This document shows, piece after piece, positions 11,019 to 20,583 of a stretch of 64,000 nucleotides of DNA (positions within the stretch are counted from its first letter, which is position 1; every line of letters begins with the position of its first letter). The notes beneath the pieces were generated by a model that was not told the origin of the DNA, did not search any database, and saw nothing but the letters and a program-made list of their open reading frames with translations. Both the position numbers and the translations under genes were made by a program. Origin of the DNA: Candidatus Eiseniibacteriota bacterium (GTDB taxonomy: Bacteria > Joyebacterota > Joyebacteria > Joyebacterales > Joyebacteraceae); contig JAUXGN010000001.1 in assembly GCA_030622115.1 (NCBI GenBank), forward strand, positions 62,001 through 126,000, given 5' to 3'.

Positions 11019-11048
11019 TTGACCCAGTGCAAACTCGGCGGATAAACT
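11019..11048 (+). promoter_or_regulatory. Sigma70-like promoter upstream of holB
   Basis: TTGACC - 18 nt - TAAACT. Confidence 0.45.
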
Positions 11049-11122
11049 CATAAGTTATCTCACGACGGGAGTACCCACGTCCGGGTTGGATTGACTGAAG
11101 GGCTTGTGACCGAGAGCGTCCA

Positions 11123-12253
11123 ATGGGTCTCGACAGGATAAGAGGGCAGGAACAGGCTATCTCGCTCCTGAGATCTGCGTTCGGTTCAGGACGTTTGGCT
11201 CACGCCTATCTGTTCAGGGGACCGTACGGTGTGGGCAAGGAAATGGCGGCGCTCGAGCTGGCCAAGTCGCTGCATTGCGAAACCGAAGGGCTCCAAGACT
11301 GCGGCCAATGCCCGGCGTGCAAGATGTCCGACGGGCTGAGTCATCCGGACACACATCTAATCTTCCCAACTCCGAGGACCATCAAGCCGGTGGAGCGCGC
11401 TGAGCGCGTCTCCGAGTCAGTGAGGAAGGGCTTCCGGGATGAGGATTTCGGGAGAAAGACGGCCATCATCTCGGTGGAGACGATTCTGACCGAGGTTGTG
11501 GTCAAGGTGGGGAGGAGACCCTACATCGGTCCCTGGAAGGTGTTCATCATCTCCGACGCCGACAGGATGACGAGCGAGGCGGCGAACACACTTCTCAAGA
11601 CTCTCGAGGAACCACCGGCACAGACGGTTCTGATTCTCACGTCGTCGCGATCGAGCGCACTTCCTGCGACCGTTGTGTCTCGCTGTCAGAAGATACCGTT
11701 CTCACCGCTGTCGAGAGTCGAGGTGGAAGCGGTTCTGACGGGCGATGCGCGATTGGGGATGGATGCCGCGAAGGCACGAGCCGCGTCGGCGATAGCCATG
11801 GGAAGTCCGGGAGCGGCGGTTCGCGCCAGTCAGAGTGGGCTTGCAGCGGAGCTCAAGAACATCGCTGCCATCATGAAGGGAAGCCGCGCCGGAGGGGTGC
11901 GGTCGCTCATTGACGAGGCCAATCGCCTCGCGTACCGCCTGGGACGAGACGAACAGCAGAAGGTCCTTGATCTCATGCTGCTGTGGTTTCGCGATGTTCT
12001 GGTGGTCTCCGAGTCCCGGAGTGCCACCGTTCCGGAGCTCTTGTACTCGTCGTACGAGGACCAGATCAAATCCCAGGCAGACATCATGGAGCTTGCGGAT
12101 CTGGAGCAGTTGATCACAAAGGTCGATGAGGCTCGAAGGGCAATAGAGCGATACTCAAGTCCGTCCATCGTCTTCACGTCCGTGCTCTTGGATATGGCGG
12201 TCGTCCGGAAAAGGGCGATCACACGAAGAGGAAGCCAACATGGAGTTCAGTGA
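11123..12253 (+). CDS. holB: DNA polymerase III delta' subunit
   Basis: AYLFRGPYGVGKEMAALELAKSLHC, zinc CxxCxxC, SEAANTLLKTLEEPPAQTVLIL. Confidence 0.92.
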   Translation: MGLDRIRGQEQAISLLRSAFGSGRLAHAYLFRGPYGVGKEMAALELAKSLHCETEGLQDCGQCPACKMSDGLSHPDTHLIFPTPRTIKPVERAERVSESVRKGFRDEDFGRKTAIISVETILTEVVVKVGRRPYIGPWKVFIISDADRMTSEAANTLLKTLEEPPAQTVLILTSSRSSALPATVVSRCQKIPFSPLSRVEVEAVLTGDARLGMDAAKARAASAIAMGSPGAAVRASQSGLAAELKNIAAIMKGSRAGGVRSLIDEANRLAYRLGRDEQQKVLDLMLLWFRDVLVVSESRSATVPELLYSSYEDQIKSQADIMELADLEQLITKVDEARRAIERYSSPSIVFTSVLLDMAVVRKRAITRRGSQHGVQ

Positions 12254-13466
12254 CATCCTGCGCGGAACGCCTGACTCCTTTGAAATAGTGTTCAAGGGAG
12301 GTAGATCTGCGCTCTACTCCAACCCACGCGGCATACCACTCAAGATCGGTGATCACGCCATCGTTGAGGTGGAGCGCGGGAAGGATATCGGCCGGGTCGT
12401 ACGTGAAGGCGGGGCCGTGAGCGCGAAGCTCCGGGACAAGGGGCCACGGGGGTTGATCCTCCGGCGCGCGACCAGCGATGACAAGGATCATCTCGAAGAA
12501 CTGTGCAACAAGGAACTTGAGGCCCACCGCATCTGCCAGCAGTACATCGGGAGGCAGAATCTCCCCATGAAGCTCGTCGATGTCGAGTGGCAGTTCGACA
12601 GCAACAAGATCCGTTTCTACTTCACGTCCGACAGACGTGTCGATTTCCGCAAGCTTGTGCGTGACCTGGCGGGGGTCTTTAAGACGAGAATCGAAATGCG
12701 ACAGATCGGTGTGCGAGACGAGGCGCGGCGACTTGGAGGATACGGGCGCTGTGGCCGCTACTACTGTTGCAGAGGTGTTATCGGTGACTTCGATCCAGTG
12801 ACGCTGAAGATGGTTAAAGAGCAGCATCTGGCGCCCGGCTCACCCAAGATATCGGGAGGCTGCGGTCGACTCATGTGCTGTCTGAGATACGAGCGCTCAT
12901 TCTACAGCGAGGCGCTCGATGAGTACCCGAAGCTCGGAACGAGGATCAATCTTGGTGACGGTACGAGGAGAGTAACGAGCATTGATATCTTCCACCGCAC
13001 GGTCACTCTCGAGGATAGCGAGCGCGAGACGATCAAGGTCGCGATCGATGACTATAAGAAGGGTCGTCTCGGGCCCGAAAGCGAGAAGAAAGAGCCCCTG
13101 TACGCGGGCCCCGGCCGCGACGAGATAGGATTCGGCAGCGAGAGGGCGAAGGCCGTCCGGAAGAATGGGGGGCCGGGCCGCGAGAAGGCCGGGACGGATC
13201 GTAAGGACACGGGGTCTGGCCGCGATAGGGCGAAGACTGGTCGGAGGGGTGCAGGATCTGGCCGCGACAGGGCGAAGACTGGTCGGAAGGACGCAGGGTC
13301 TGGCCGCGACAGGGCGAAGACTGGTCGGAAGGACGCAGGGTCTGGCCGCGAGAAGGCCGGGACGGATCGCAAGGACACAGGATCGGGCCGAAGGGATTCA
13401 TCGGGCCGCCCATCCAGGTCCAGTCGCCGGAACAGGCGACGCAAAGAGGGAAAAGATGCCTCGTAA
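12240..13466 (+). CDS. yaaT: PSP1-domain protein (YaaT-like) with repetitive charged C-terminal tail
   Basis: Conserved LGGYGRCGRYYCCRGVIGDF...CGRLMCCLRYE; C-terminus made of 14-aa repeats. Confidence 0.9.
   Translation: MEFSDILRGTPDSFEIVFKGGRSALYSNPRGIPLKIGDHAIVEVERGKDIGRVVREGGAVSAKLRDKGPRGLILRRATSDDKDHLEELCNKELEAHRICQQYIGRQNLPMKLVDVEWQFDSNKIRFYFTSDRRVDFRKLVRDLAGVFKTRIEMRQIGVRDEARRLGGYGRCGRYYCCRGVIGDFDPVTLKMVKEQHLAPGSPKISGGCGRLMCCLRYERSFYSEALDEYPKLGTRINLGDGTRRVTSIDIFHRTVTLEDSERETIKVAIDDYKKGRLGPESEKKEPLYAGPGRDEIGFGSERAKAVRKNGGPGREKAGTDRKDTGSGRDRAKTGRRGAGSGRDRAKTGRKDAGSGRDRAKTGRKDAGSGREKAGTDRKDTGSGRRDSSGRPSRSSRRNRRRKEGKDAS
13176..13385 (+). repeat. 5 x 42-bp in-frame minisatellite in the yaaT 3' end
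   Basis: Units encode GREKAGTDRKDTGS / GRDRAKTGRRGAGS / GRDRAKTGRKDAGS / GRDRAKTGRKDAGS / GREKAGTDRKDTGS; units 3 and 4 are identical in DNA. Confidence 0.95.
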
Positions 13467-15399
13467 GTACTACATCACAACAGCAATAGACTACGTGAAC
13501 AGCGCACCTCACATAGGCACGGCGTACGAGAAGATATCCGCAGATGTCTTTGCGCGTTTCCATCGCCTCTTGGGTGACGATGTCTACTTCCAGATGGGAA
13601 ACGACGAGCACAGTCTCAACGTAGAGCGTGCCGCCAGAGTGAAGGGCATGGATCCGGTTGCCTACTGCGATGAGATGGAGAAGGTCTTCAGAGACATCTG
13701 GGATGGGCTCGAAGTATCCTTTGATCGGTTCGTCCGCACGACCAGCCGGGAACACGAGCGGCGTTTAAGTATGCTCTTCGAAGCGATCGGGAACGACGTC
13801 TACCAGGGTCACTACGAAGGACACTACTGCGAGTCGTGTGAGGCCTTTCTTCAGGAGAAGGATCTTGTCGACGGGTGCTGCGCCACTCACGGCACCCAAC
13901 CCGCATGGATCGCCGAAGAGAACTACTTCTTTCAGCTGTCAAAGTATGCAGAGCCACTTCTGAAACACATAGAGGAACATCCTGAGTTCATTCAGCCGGA
14001 GACGAGGCGCAACGAGATCATCCAGCTGATCAAGGGAGGACTCGACGACATCAGCGTGACGCGCGCCGGGTCTGAGTGGGGAGTCCCGCTGCCGAGAGAC
14101 AGGGCGCACGTCATCTACGTGTGGGTCGACGCGCTCACCAACTACGTGACGGGTGTCGGGTACGGAGAGGACGATGAACTGTTCGCCAAGTGGTGGCCGG
14201 CCGACGTGCACATCATAGGGAAGGACATCACGCGATTCCACTGTGTCATCTGGCCTGCGATGTTAATGAGCGCCGGCATCGAGCTGCCGCGCACTGTGTT
14301 TGGCCATGGCTTCGTTTACTTCAAAGGACAGAAGCTCTCGAAGAGCCGCGGTGTTACGGTCGATCCACTCGAAGCTGCAGGCATGTTCGGTCCCTCGGCG
14401 CTCAGGTACTTCCTGATGCGCGAGGGGACCTACGGCAAGGACGTCGACTTCACATGGGAGCAGTTCCGATCCAGATACGATTCGGAGCTCGCCAACGACT
14501 TCGGGAATCTCCTCTCTCGCTCCACGGCGATGGTTGAGAAGTTCCTCGGTGGAAAGCTCAGCAATCTCGCGGCGACCACGTCGGAGGGAAGCGGAGCGGC
14601 GCTCATGGAGCTGTCGCGATCCGTGGCATCGGGTGTGACCAAGGCCATGACGGGGTACGCCCCACAGGCTGCTCTATCCACGATATGGGAGCTCGTCCGG
14701 CGCGGGAATAGCTACATCGAAGAAGAGAAGCCTTGGGCTCTCGCCAAGGAAAAGTCACCACGTCTCGCCCAGGTGCTCTTTGACGTGCTTGAGGTCGTTC
14801 GCCAGGTGGCGGTGTTGGCTTGGCCGGTGATGCCGGGCAAATGCGAGGAGATACTCCGTCAGCTTGGACTCTCTCTTGCCGTCGGTGATGTGGAGCTTCC
14901 GGAACTGCTCACTTGGGGCGCCGGGTGGCCGCAGGTGATCGAGGTTACGAAGGGCGCACCGGTCTTTCCGAAGTACACGGACGAGGATCTTGCGAAGCGA
15001 TTCGATGTGGATGTGAAGACCGAATCCATTTCGGAGGGTGGCCGCGCCACGGACAGGAAGAAGGACGAGAAACACATGGCAACCTACAGTGATTTTGAGA
15101 AGCTGGAATTCAAACTCGCGAGAGTCGTCGAGGCGGAGCGCGTGGAGGAAACCAGGAAGCTCATCAAAATGAAGGTTGATCTGGGCGGCGGAGACGTCAG
15201 GCAGATGGTGGCCGGAATTGCTCTCGGCTACGCTCCACAGGAGCTCGTCGGCAAGACCATTGTCGTCGTCGCGAACCTGGAGCCCGCTACGATCAGAGGC
15301 ATAGAGTCCCGGGCCATGCTTCTTGCGGCGACAGGTGACGACGCGATATCCGTGGTCGTGCCGGACAAGGACATGCCGATCGGAACGAAGGTGAGCTAG
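13456..15399 (+). CDS. metG: Methionyl-tRNA synthetase with C-terminal tRNA-binding domain
   Basis: MPRKYYITTAIDYVNSAPHIGTAYEKI, KLSKSRG motif, EMAP/Trbp111-like C-terminus. Upstream part of the 744-aa ORF is antisense-free frame through the yaaT repeats, not metG. Confidence 0.96.
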   Translation: MPRKYYITTAIDYVNSAPHIGTAYEKISADVFARFHRLLGDDVYFQMGNDEHSLNVERAARVKGMDPVAYCDEMEKVFRDIWDGLEVSFDRFVRTTSREHERRLSMLFEAIGNDVYQGHYEGHYCESCEAFLQEKDLVDGCCATHGTQPAWIAEENYFFQLSKYAEPLLKHIEEHPEFIQPETRRNEIIQLIKGGLDDISVTRAGSEWGVPLPRDRAHVIYVWVDALTNYVTGVGYGEDDELFAKWWPADVHIIGKDITRFHCVIWPAMLMSAGIELPRTVFGHGFVYFKGQKLSKSRGVTVDPLEAAGMFGPSALRYFLMREGTYGKDVDFTWEQFRSRYDSELANDFGNLLSRSTAMVEKFLGGKLSNLAATTSEGSGAALMELSRSVASGVTKAMTGYAPQAALSTIWELVRRGNSYIEEEKPWALAKEKSPRLAQVLFDVLEVVRQVAVLAWPVMPGKCEEILRQLGLSLAVGDVELPELLTWGAGWPQVIEVTKGAPVFPKYTDEDLAKRFDVDVKTESISEGGRATDRKKDEKHMATYSDFEKLEFKLARVVEAERVEETRKLIKMKVDLGGGDVRQMVAGIALGYAPQELVGKTIVVVANLEPATIRGIESRAMLLAATGDDAISVVVPDKDMPIGTKVS

Positions 15400-15401
15400 C
15401 G

Positions 15402-16808
15402 GTGCCGGAATACGTTCTTGCAGACACTCACGTTCATCTCAATCTCGATCGTTTCGATCGGGACCGTGATGAGGTCATCGCAAGGGCGCTTGGGGCCGGC
15501 GTCGGGCTGATGATCAACGTGGGGTTCGACCTCGCCACGACCCGCGGGTCCATAGAATTGGCCGAGCGGCACGATTTCATCTACGCGACCGCCGGTATCC
15601 ATCCTCACGAGGCGTCATCCTACAACCACAAGGTTGAGAAGGAACTCACGAAGCTGGCCGGGCACCCACGCGTGGTCGCCATCGGTGAGATTGGCCTCGA
15701 CTACTTCAGGAACCTCTCGCCGCGGGGTGATCAGCTCCGTGCGTTTCGCGCACAGATCCGCCTAGCGCGCGAACTCGGACTTCCGCTCGTCATCCACAAC
15801 AGAGACGCGCTCGATGACGTCCTCACTGCCATAGATGAGGAAGGGGCGGGTGAAGTCGGTGGTGTGATGCATTGCTTCCCCGGCGACGCCGACTATGCGC
15901 GGAAGGTTGTGGAGCGCGGTTTCCATGTTGGAATAGGCGGGCCGGTGACGTATTCGCGCGAGGGCAGATTGGTGAAAGCAGCGAGAGCCGTGCCCTTGAA
16001 CAGGATTCTCCTTGAGACGGATTCACCATGGTTGACCCCGGAGCCGCACAAGGGCCGGGGAACGAAACGGAACGAACCGGCCTTTGTCTCGGAAGTAGCC
16101 GAGGCCGTGGCCGTCGCCACGGGCGTTGGTGTCGAGGACATCGCGCGGCAAACCACGGGGAATGCGATGCGGCTCTTCCGGATTCCGGAGAAGCCCGCGC
16201 CGGCGATCGCCTATGAGATGTGGGGCAACCTCTATCTGAACATCACCAACAGGTGCACGAACGAGTGCCGGTTCTGCGTCAGATACCAGACCGATATCCT
16301 GTGGGGATACAATCTACGTCTTGAGAGAGAACCGTCGGCCGAGGAACTTCTGAATGCAATAGGGGATCCGACCCGATACCGCGAGGTGGTGTTCTGCGGA
16401 TACGGTGAGCCGACAATGAGACTCGACGTCATCAAGACGGTCGGGCGTCGTGTGCGCGAACTCGGGGGGAAGGTTCGCATCGACACGAACGGGCACGGCA
16501 ATCTCATCTGGAACAGGAACATAGTTCCCGAGCTTGTCCCGGCAGCAGACTCCATCTCAGTCAGTCTGAACGCGGAGAACGCTGCGGTCTACGAGAGCGT
16601 ATGCCGGCCGAGATTCGGGGCCGGCACGTATGAGCACGTGCGTTCCTTTGTCCGCGAGTGTGTGAAGGCCGGGCTCGATACCGTCGTCAGTGTCGTAGAC
16701 ATCCCGGAGATCAGCATCGACTCCGCCAGGGAAGTTGCCGATGAGCTCGGCGTCCCATTTCGTGTCCGTGGCGGTGGCAGGAGCCGGCCGCAGAACGGTG
16801 GAGACTGA
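15402..16808 (+). CDS. TatD-family hydrolase fused to a radical SAM domain
   Basis: TatD motifs (ADTHVHLN, IGEIGLDY, ETDSPWLTPEPHKGRGTKRNEP) followed by NRCTNECRFCVR (CxxxCxFC) and GYGEPTMR. Confidence 0.93.
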   Translation: MPEYVLADTHVHLNLDRFDRDRDEVIARALGAGVGLMINVGFDLATTRGSIELAERHDFIYATAGIHPHEASSYNHKVEKELTKLAGHPRVVAIGEIGLDYFRNLSPRGDQLRAFRAQIRLARELGLPLVIHNRDALDDVLTAIDEEGAGEVGGVMHCFPGDADYARKVVERGFHVGIGGPVTYSREGRLVKAARAVPLNRILLETDSPWLTPEPHKGRGTKRNEPAFVSEVAEAVAVATGVGVEDIARQTTGNAMRLFRIPEKPAPAIAYEMWGNLYLNITNRCTNECRFCVRYQTDILWGYNLRLEREPSAEELLNAIGDPTRYREVVFCGYGEPTMRLDVIKTVGRRVRELGGKVRIDTNGHGNLIWNRNIVPELVPAADSISVSLNAENAAVYESVCRPRFGAGTYEHVRSFVRECVKAGLDTVVSVVDIPEISIDSAREVADELGVPFRVRGGGRSRPQNGGD

Positions 16809-17681
16809 TTGCTCATGGATTTCACACTGCCGTCTGCAATGCTCTCGAAGTACAGGCTTGCGCCTTCGAAGCAGCGCGGACAGAACTTCCTGAACGATTC
16901 AAATGTCATCCGAAAGATAGTTGACGAGATTGCGCCGGAACCGGATGATGTCATTGTCGAGATCGGCCCGGGTTTCGGAGCGCTGACCTTTGGACTTGCT
17001 GAGAGAGTACGCCACGTCATAGCGGTGGAACTCGACGGCGGCATAGTCCGCGCATTCAGAGCAGAGTACGGGGAGGACCCGCGCATCACGCTTGTCGAAG
17101 GTGACATTCTCCGATTCGATTTCGAGGCGATTCGAGAGAGCTACAAGTGTGAGCGGTTGCTCGTCGTTGGGAACATTCCGTATAGTATTACGAGTCCGCT
17201 TGTCCGGATGCTGACGGACGTGAAGGGTGTGATCAGGCGGGCCGCGCTTATGGTCCAGTCGGAGGTGGGTGAGCGAATCGTGGCGCACCACGGTGACGCA
17301 GAGTACTCGGGGTTCTCCGTGGTCGTTCAGTACCATGCGCTGGCAAGGCTCCTATTCACGGTGAAGAGTTCGTGTTTCTTTCCCCGGCCGAAAGTCGACT
17401 CCAAGCTCGTGGAACTTGATTTCGAACGGGCTCCACGAAGGGGCGCCGACGCCGGGACCTTCGAGGCGGCTGTTCAGGCGGCGTTCGGAAAGCGGAGGAA
17501 GATGCTTCGCCGGTCGCTCGATGATCTTCTCGTTCGCCACGGCATGACGAGCGACGAACTCGGCGCGGCAACCGGCATAGACATGACGCGCAGGGGCGAG
17601 ACGCTTGACGTGTTGGAGTTCGAGTCGATTGCGACAGCATTGAGAGCTCGGGGGACGAGTACAGGGATGCTCGAGTCATGA
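16809..17681 (+). CDS. rsmA: 16S rRNA dimethyladenosine transferase
   Basis: KQRGQNFLND, EIGPGFGALT, GNIPYSITSPL. Start TTG 16809 or ATG 16815. Confidence 0.94.
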   Translation: MLMDFTLPSAMLSKYRLAPSKQRGQNFLNDSNVIRKIVDEIAPEPDDVIVEIGPGFGALTFGLAERVRHVIAVELDGGIVRAFRAEYGEDPRITLVEGDILRFDFEAIRESYKCERLLVVGNIPYSITSPLVRMLTDVKGVIRRAALMVQSEVGERIVAHHGDAEYSGFSVVVQYHALARLLFTVKSSCFFPRPKVDSKLVELDFERAPRRGADAGTFEAAVQAAFGKRRKMLRRSLDDLLVRHGMTSDELGAATGIDMTRRGETLDVLEFESIATALRARGTSTGMLES

Positions 17682-19681
17682 AAGGCCTGGTCGTGCGGAA
17701 CCACCATCTCACTCATCCTGTTCTGGCCATCTTGGTCCTCCTTGCCCTGATGCTCTTCGTCGGCCACGCATGGGCCGACGAAGGAGATCCTCCTCCCGAG
17801 GGTGAGCCTTCGGAGGGAGCGGAGGAGCCTGAAGGACCGGACGTCGATCCGAACGCCCCCGTGGCGGAGAATGAGGGGGGCGAGTTTGAGAACCGGGGCC
17901 CTGGAACAGGTCCACAGGCGCAGCTCCAGGGTACCGGGTTTCATCCCAGCTACAAGCTGACGTACGGGAGAGATCAGGATGTGAGCAAATGGGGTCACGA
18001 TTTCAATCTATCGTATCGGCTCTCTCCCAAGGTCAACTTCGTTGCGTCGTCCGGCATAAACACGCGATCGAACACCGTCCTCAACAAGGAGAACCGCCAG
18101 GAGAACTGGAAGGCGGATCTCAGCGTCGCTGTGACGAATGCCGTCAGCATGGGGGTCAAGTTCAACCGCAGCACCCAGGTGGATGTCCGCAATGAGGGGG
18201 CCGCGAGCGAAGTAAGGAGTTCAAGAGCAAAGGAGACGATGGATTTTACGATGGGCTACGGGAAGACGTTTCTGAGTGGTATCAGGACATCTCTGAACGC
18301 GAGTTCCGGCGTCGAGAAGAACGAATACGCGGACATCAGAAGCCACGGATCGGCCCAGACGGTTGGGCTGACACTCGGCTACGATCCCACGGAGAGCCTG
18401 ACTACCTCGTTTGGCTACTCCGGCGGACACTCACTGCTGGATGCAGTGCAGGGCGGAGATGTGGAGAACCAGAATGAATCATTCGATCACGCGCTCGACG
18501 GGACCATTAAGTATGGATGGGATACGAACACCCTCGAGACAAAGGCAAGGCGGTCGTTCTCAATCATGCAGTATCCCAAGGAAGATGAGACCGAGGAGCG
18601 CGAGCAGGAGAGTCAAGCGCTCGGCGTGAGCAGCGTCTTTGTGCCCATGGAAGGCCTCACGATGAAGTTCGACTACAACTACTCACGGAGCCAAGCCTAC
18701 TATCGGATTGAGACGACGAAGGACAGCGATGTCATCGGGCACTCGGTGAAAGGCAGCGTCGAGTACGCGTTCAGCGAAGCGAAGTTCACGGCCAATCTCG
18801 GATCCGAACGACACGCGAATGAGTATTTCGACTTCCAGACTGGTGACACATACCACGACACCTTCTCCGCGTCGCTCTCCCGCGATTTCGGGGACCGCTT
18901 CAGCGTCGATCTGCGGGGACGCATGAGCCTTCTGTCGCATCAGTACGATGACACGAAGGCCAACGACCAGGACCGCGATTTCTTCGAGCAGGAAGGGACG
19001 TGTGGCCTATCGTACGAGCCGCGAACCAATATCAGCGTGACCCTGAACCTGAGCATCAAGCAGAACGAACTCATCTACATCAGAACGTCGAGGACCGGCG
19101 ACAACAAGACCTCACGAACCTATTCGTTGCAGCCGACACTGCGAATGGACCTGAGTCCCGCAGTAACCCTTACACAGAAGTACACGCTCTCGGCCGATTA
19201 CACGTTTTACACATTCGACCACACATCGAACTTCCTGATTCGCGGGTTGTCTATGGCGACAAACCTTGATTGGGAGCCCATGCCCGGGCTTTCACTCGAC
19301 GTCGCCCACAAGTACACCGGGCAGGACGAGGGAAGCTATGTGGAAGATGAATTCGGCGTCGAGCATTATGACAGAGGCAGCGAGCGGGATGATCACAGGG
19401 TCTCATTGAAGGTGCGATACACGTTCTTCGACCTCATAGACATCGAAGCGAAACAGGGTTTGAACGTCAGACGGAAGTGGATAATCCGCGACGATGTGCG
19501 ACGGCTGTCGTTTGAGAAGTACGACACGAGTCTTACAGGGAAGGCGAGCATTGACTACAAGCTCGAAGACGGCTCGGTCCTCAAGATCTCCGTTGCTCGC
19601 ACACTGAGGGATGCAGCGAACATCACAGAACAACAGGCGGATGTGTGGAATATCTCAGCGACGCTTGACAGGACCTTCTAG
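17678..19681 (+). CDS. Predicted large outer-membrane beta-barrel protein
   Basis: Signal peptide, P/E-rich linker, many alternating amphipathic strands, C-terminal ...NISATLDRTF ending in Phe. Confidence 0.75.
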   Translation: MKGLVVRNHHLTHPVLAILVLLALMLFVGHAWADEGDPPPEGEPSEGAEEPEGPDVDPNAPVAENEGGEFENRGPGTGPQAQLQGTGFHPSYKLTYGRDQDVSKWGHDFNLSYRLSPKVNFVASSGINTRSNTVLNKENRQENWKADLSVAVTNAVSMGVKFNRSTQVDVRNEGAASEVRSSRAKETMDFTMGYGKTFLSGIRTSLNASSGVEKNEYADIRSHGSAQTVGLTLGYDPTESLTTSFGYSGGHSLLDAVQGGDVENQNESFDHALDGTIKYGWDTNTLETKARRSFSIMQYPKEDETEEREQESQALGVSSVFVPMEGLTMKFDYNYSRSQAYYRIETTKDSDVIGHSVKGSVEYAFSEAKFTANLGSERHANEYFDFQTGDTYHDTFSASLSRDFGDRFSVDLRGRMSLLSHQYDDTKANDQDRDFFEQEGTCGLSYEPRTNISVTLNLSIKQNELIYIRTSRTGDNKTSRTYSLQPTLRMDLSPAVTLTQKYTLSADYTFYTFDHTSNFLIRGLSMATNLDWEPMPGLSLDVAHKYTGQDEGSYVEDEFGVEHYDRGSERDDHRVSLKVRYTFFDLIDIEAKQGLNVRRKWIIRDDVRRLSFEKYDTSLTGKASIDYKLEDGSVLKISVARTLRDAANITEQQADVWNISATLDRTF

Positions 19682-19746
19682 GCCTTGCTTGAGGCAAGCG
19701 ATCGCTGACCGACGGCGGCATCTGGGAACAACCGGGAGAGCGACGG

Positions 19747-20358
19747 ATGAAAGACAGATTGTCGGTGACAAGTATCACCCTTCTGGCGTTCGCGGTTGCG
19801 CTGATGCTTGGGTTGAGCGGGTGTCTGTTCTCGCCCAGGACCCCCGACGGTCCCCCGGATGAGAACGAAATTCCGTGGGAGACGCCTGTGACAACAACGA
19901 TCGTGCTGACGAATCTCAAGGCTGCGCTTGTGGGCGAAGGCACTGCCAACTACATGGACTGCTTCTCAGACGACTTCTGTTTCCATGTCGATCCGCAGGA
20001 CTCCCTCGATGCAGGTCAGGAAGGGGAGGCCCGCTATGCGAACTGGGTGGCTACCGATGAGGAGCAGGCGGTCACAGGCGTCTTCGCAGCGGCATCCGAG
20101 ATCTCAATTTCCTTCACCGCATTCGAAGCGCCCGATGAGTCACAGGATGAGACCTTTCGCAAGGACGACTATGTCCTGACCATCGACTGGGCGTCCGGGC
20201 AGCACGTGAACGAGCAGATAACCTACAAAGGTCGGGCGACCTTGCATATGCGCAAGACCGGGTCGCGCTGGGCCATATTCGAGTGGGTCGACCGCCGCAC
20301 CGAGAATCCGGACGATTTCGAGACGTGGGGTGTCGTGCGCGGCGACCACAGGAACTAA
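19747..20358 (+). CDS. Predicted lipoprotein, NTF2/SnoaL-like
   Basis: Lipobox LGLSGC; paralogous layout to the 20584 ORF; ends TWGVVRGDHRN. Confidence 0.65.
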   Translation: MKDRLSVTSITLLAFAVALMLGLSGCLFSPRTPDGPPDENEIPWETPVTTTIVLTNLKAALVGEGTANYMDCFSDDFCFHVDPQDSLDAGQEGEARYANWVATDEEQAVTGVFAAASEISISFTAFEAPDESQDETFRKDDYVLTIDWASGQHVNEQITYKGRATLHMRKTGSRWAIFEWVDRRTENPDDFETWGVVRGDHRN

Positions 20359-20515
20359 GAGTCTATCTCGCCTCGAATACACGACCTTGACAATCGTCAG
20401 ATCATCTGAAACAGGGAAAAAGCACACACAGGCACGGGGTTTGCAGTCATCTACTATTGCACGCCCTTGTGCACAATTAGTGATCTCTGATACGGTTACA
20501 GAGTGACGGGCGGCC

Positions 20516-20544
20516 TTGACTTGTGAGCTTGAAACTGGTATATT
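20516..20544 (+). promoter_or_regulatory. Sigma70-like promoter for the second lipoprotein
   Basis: TTGACT - 17 nt - TATATT, in a relatively AT-rich intergenic gap. Confidence 0.75.
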
Positions 20545-20583
20545 CTAGGTGTGAGTGAGGGTACAGGGAAGGAGAAGAACATC

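Noticed and set aside
13176-13385. CRISPR array
   Set aside because: Units are contiguous with no unique spacers and are in frame with yaaT; a coding minisatellite.
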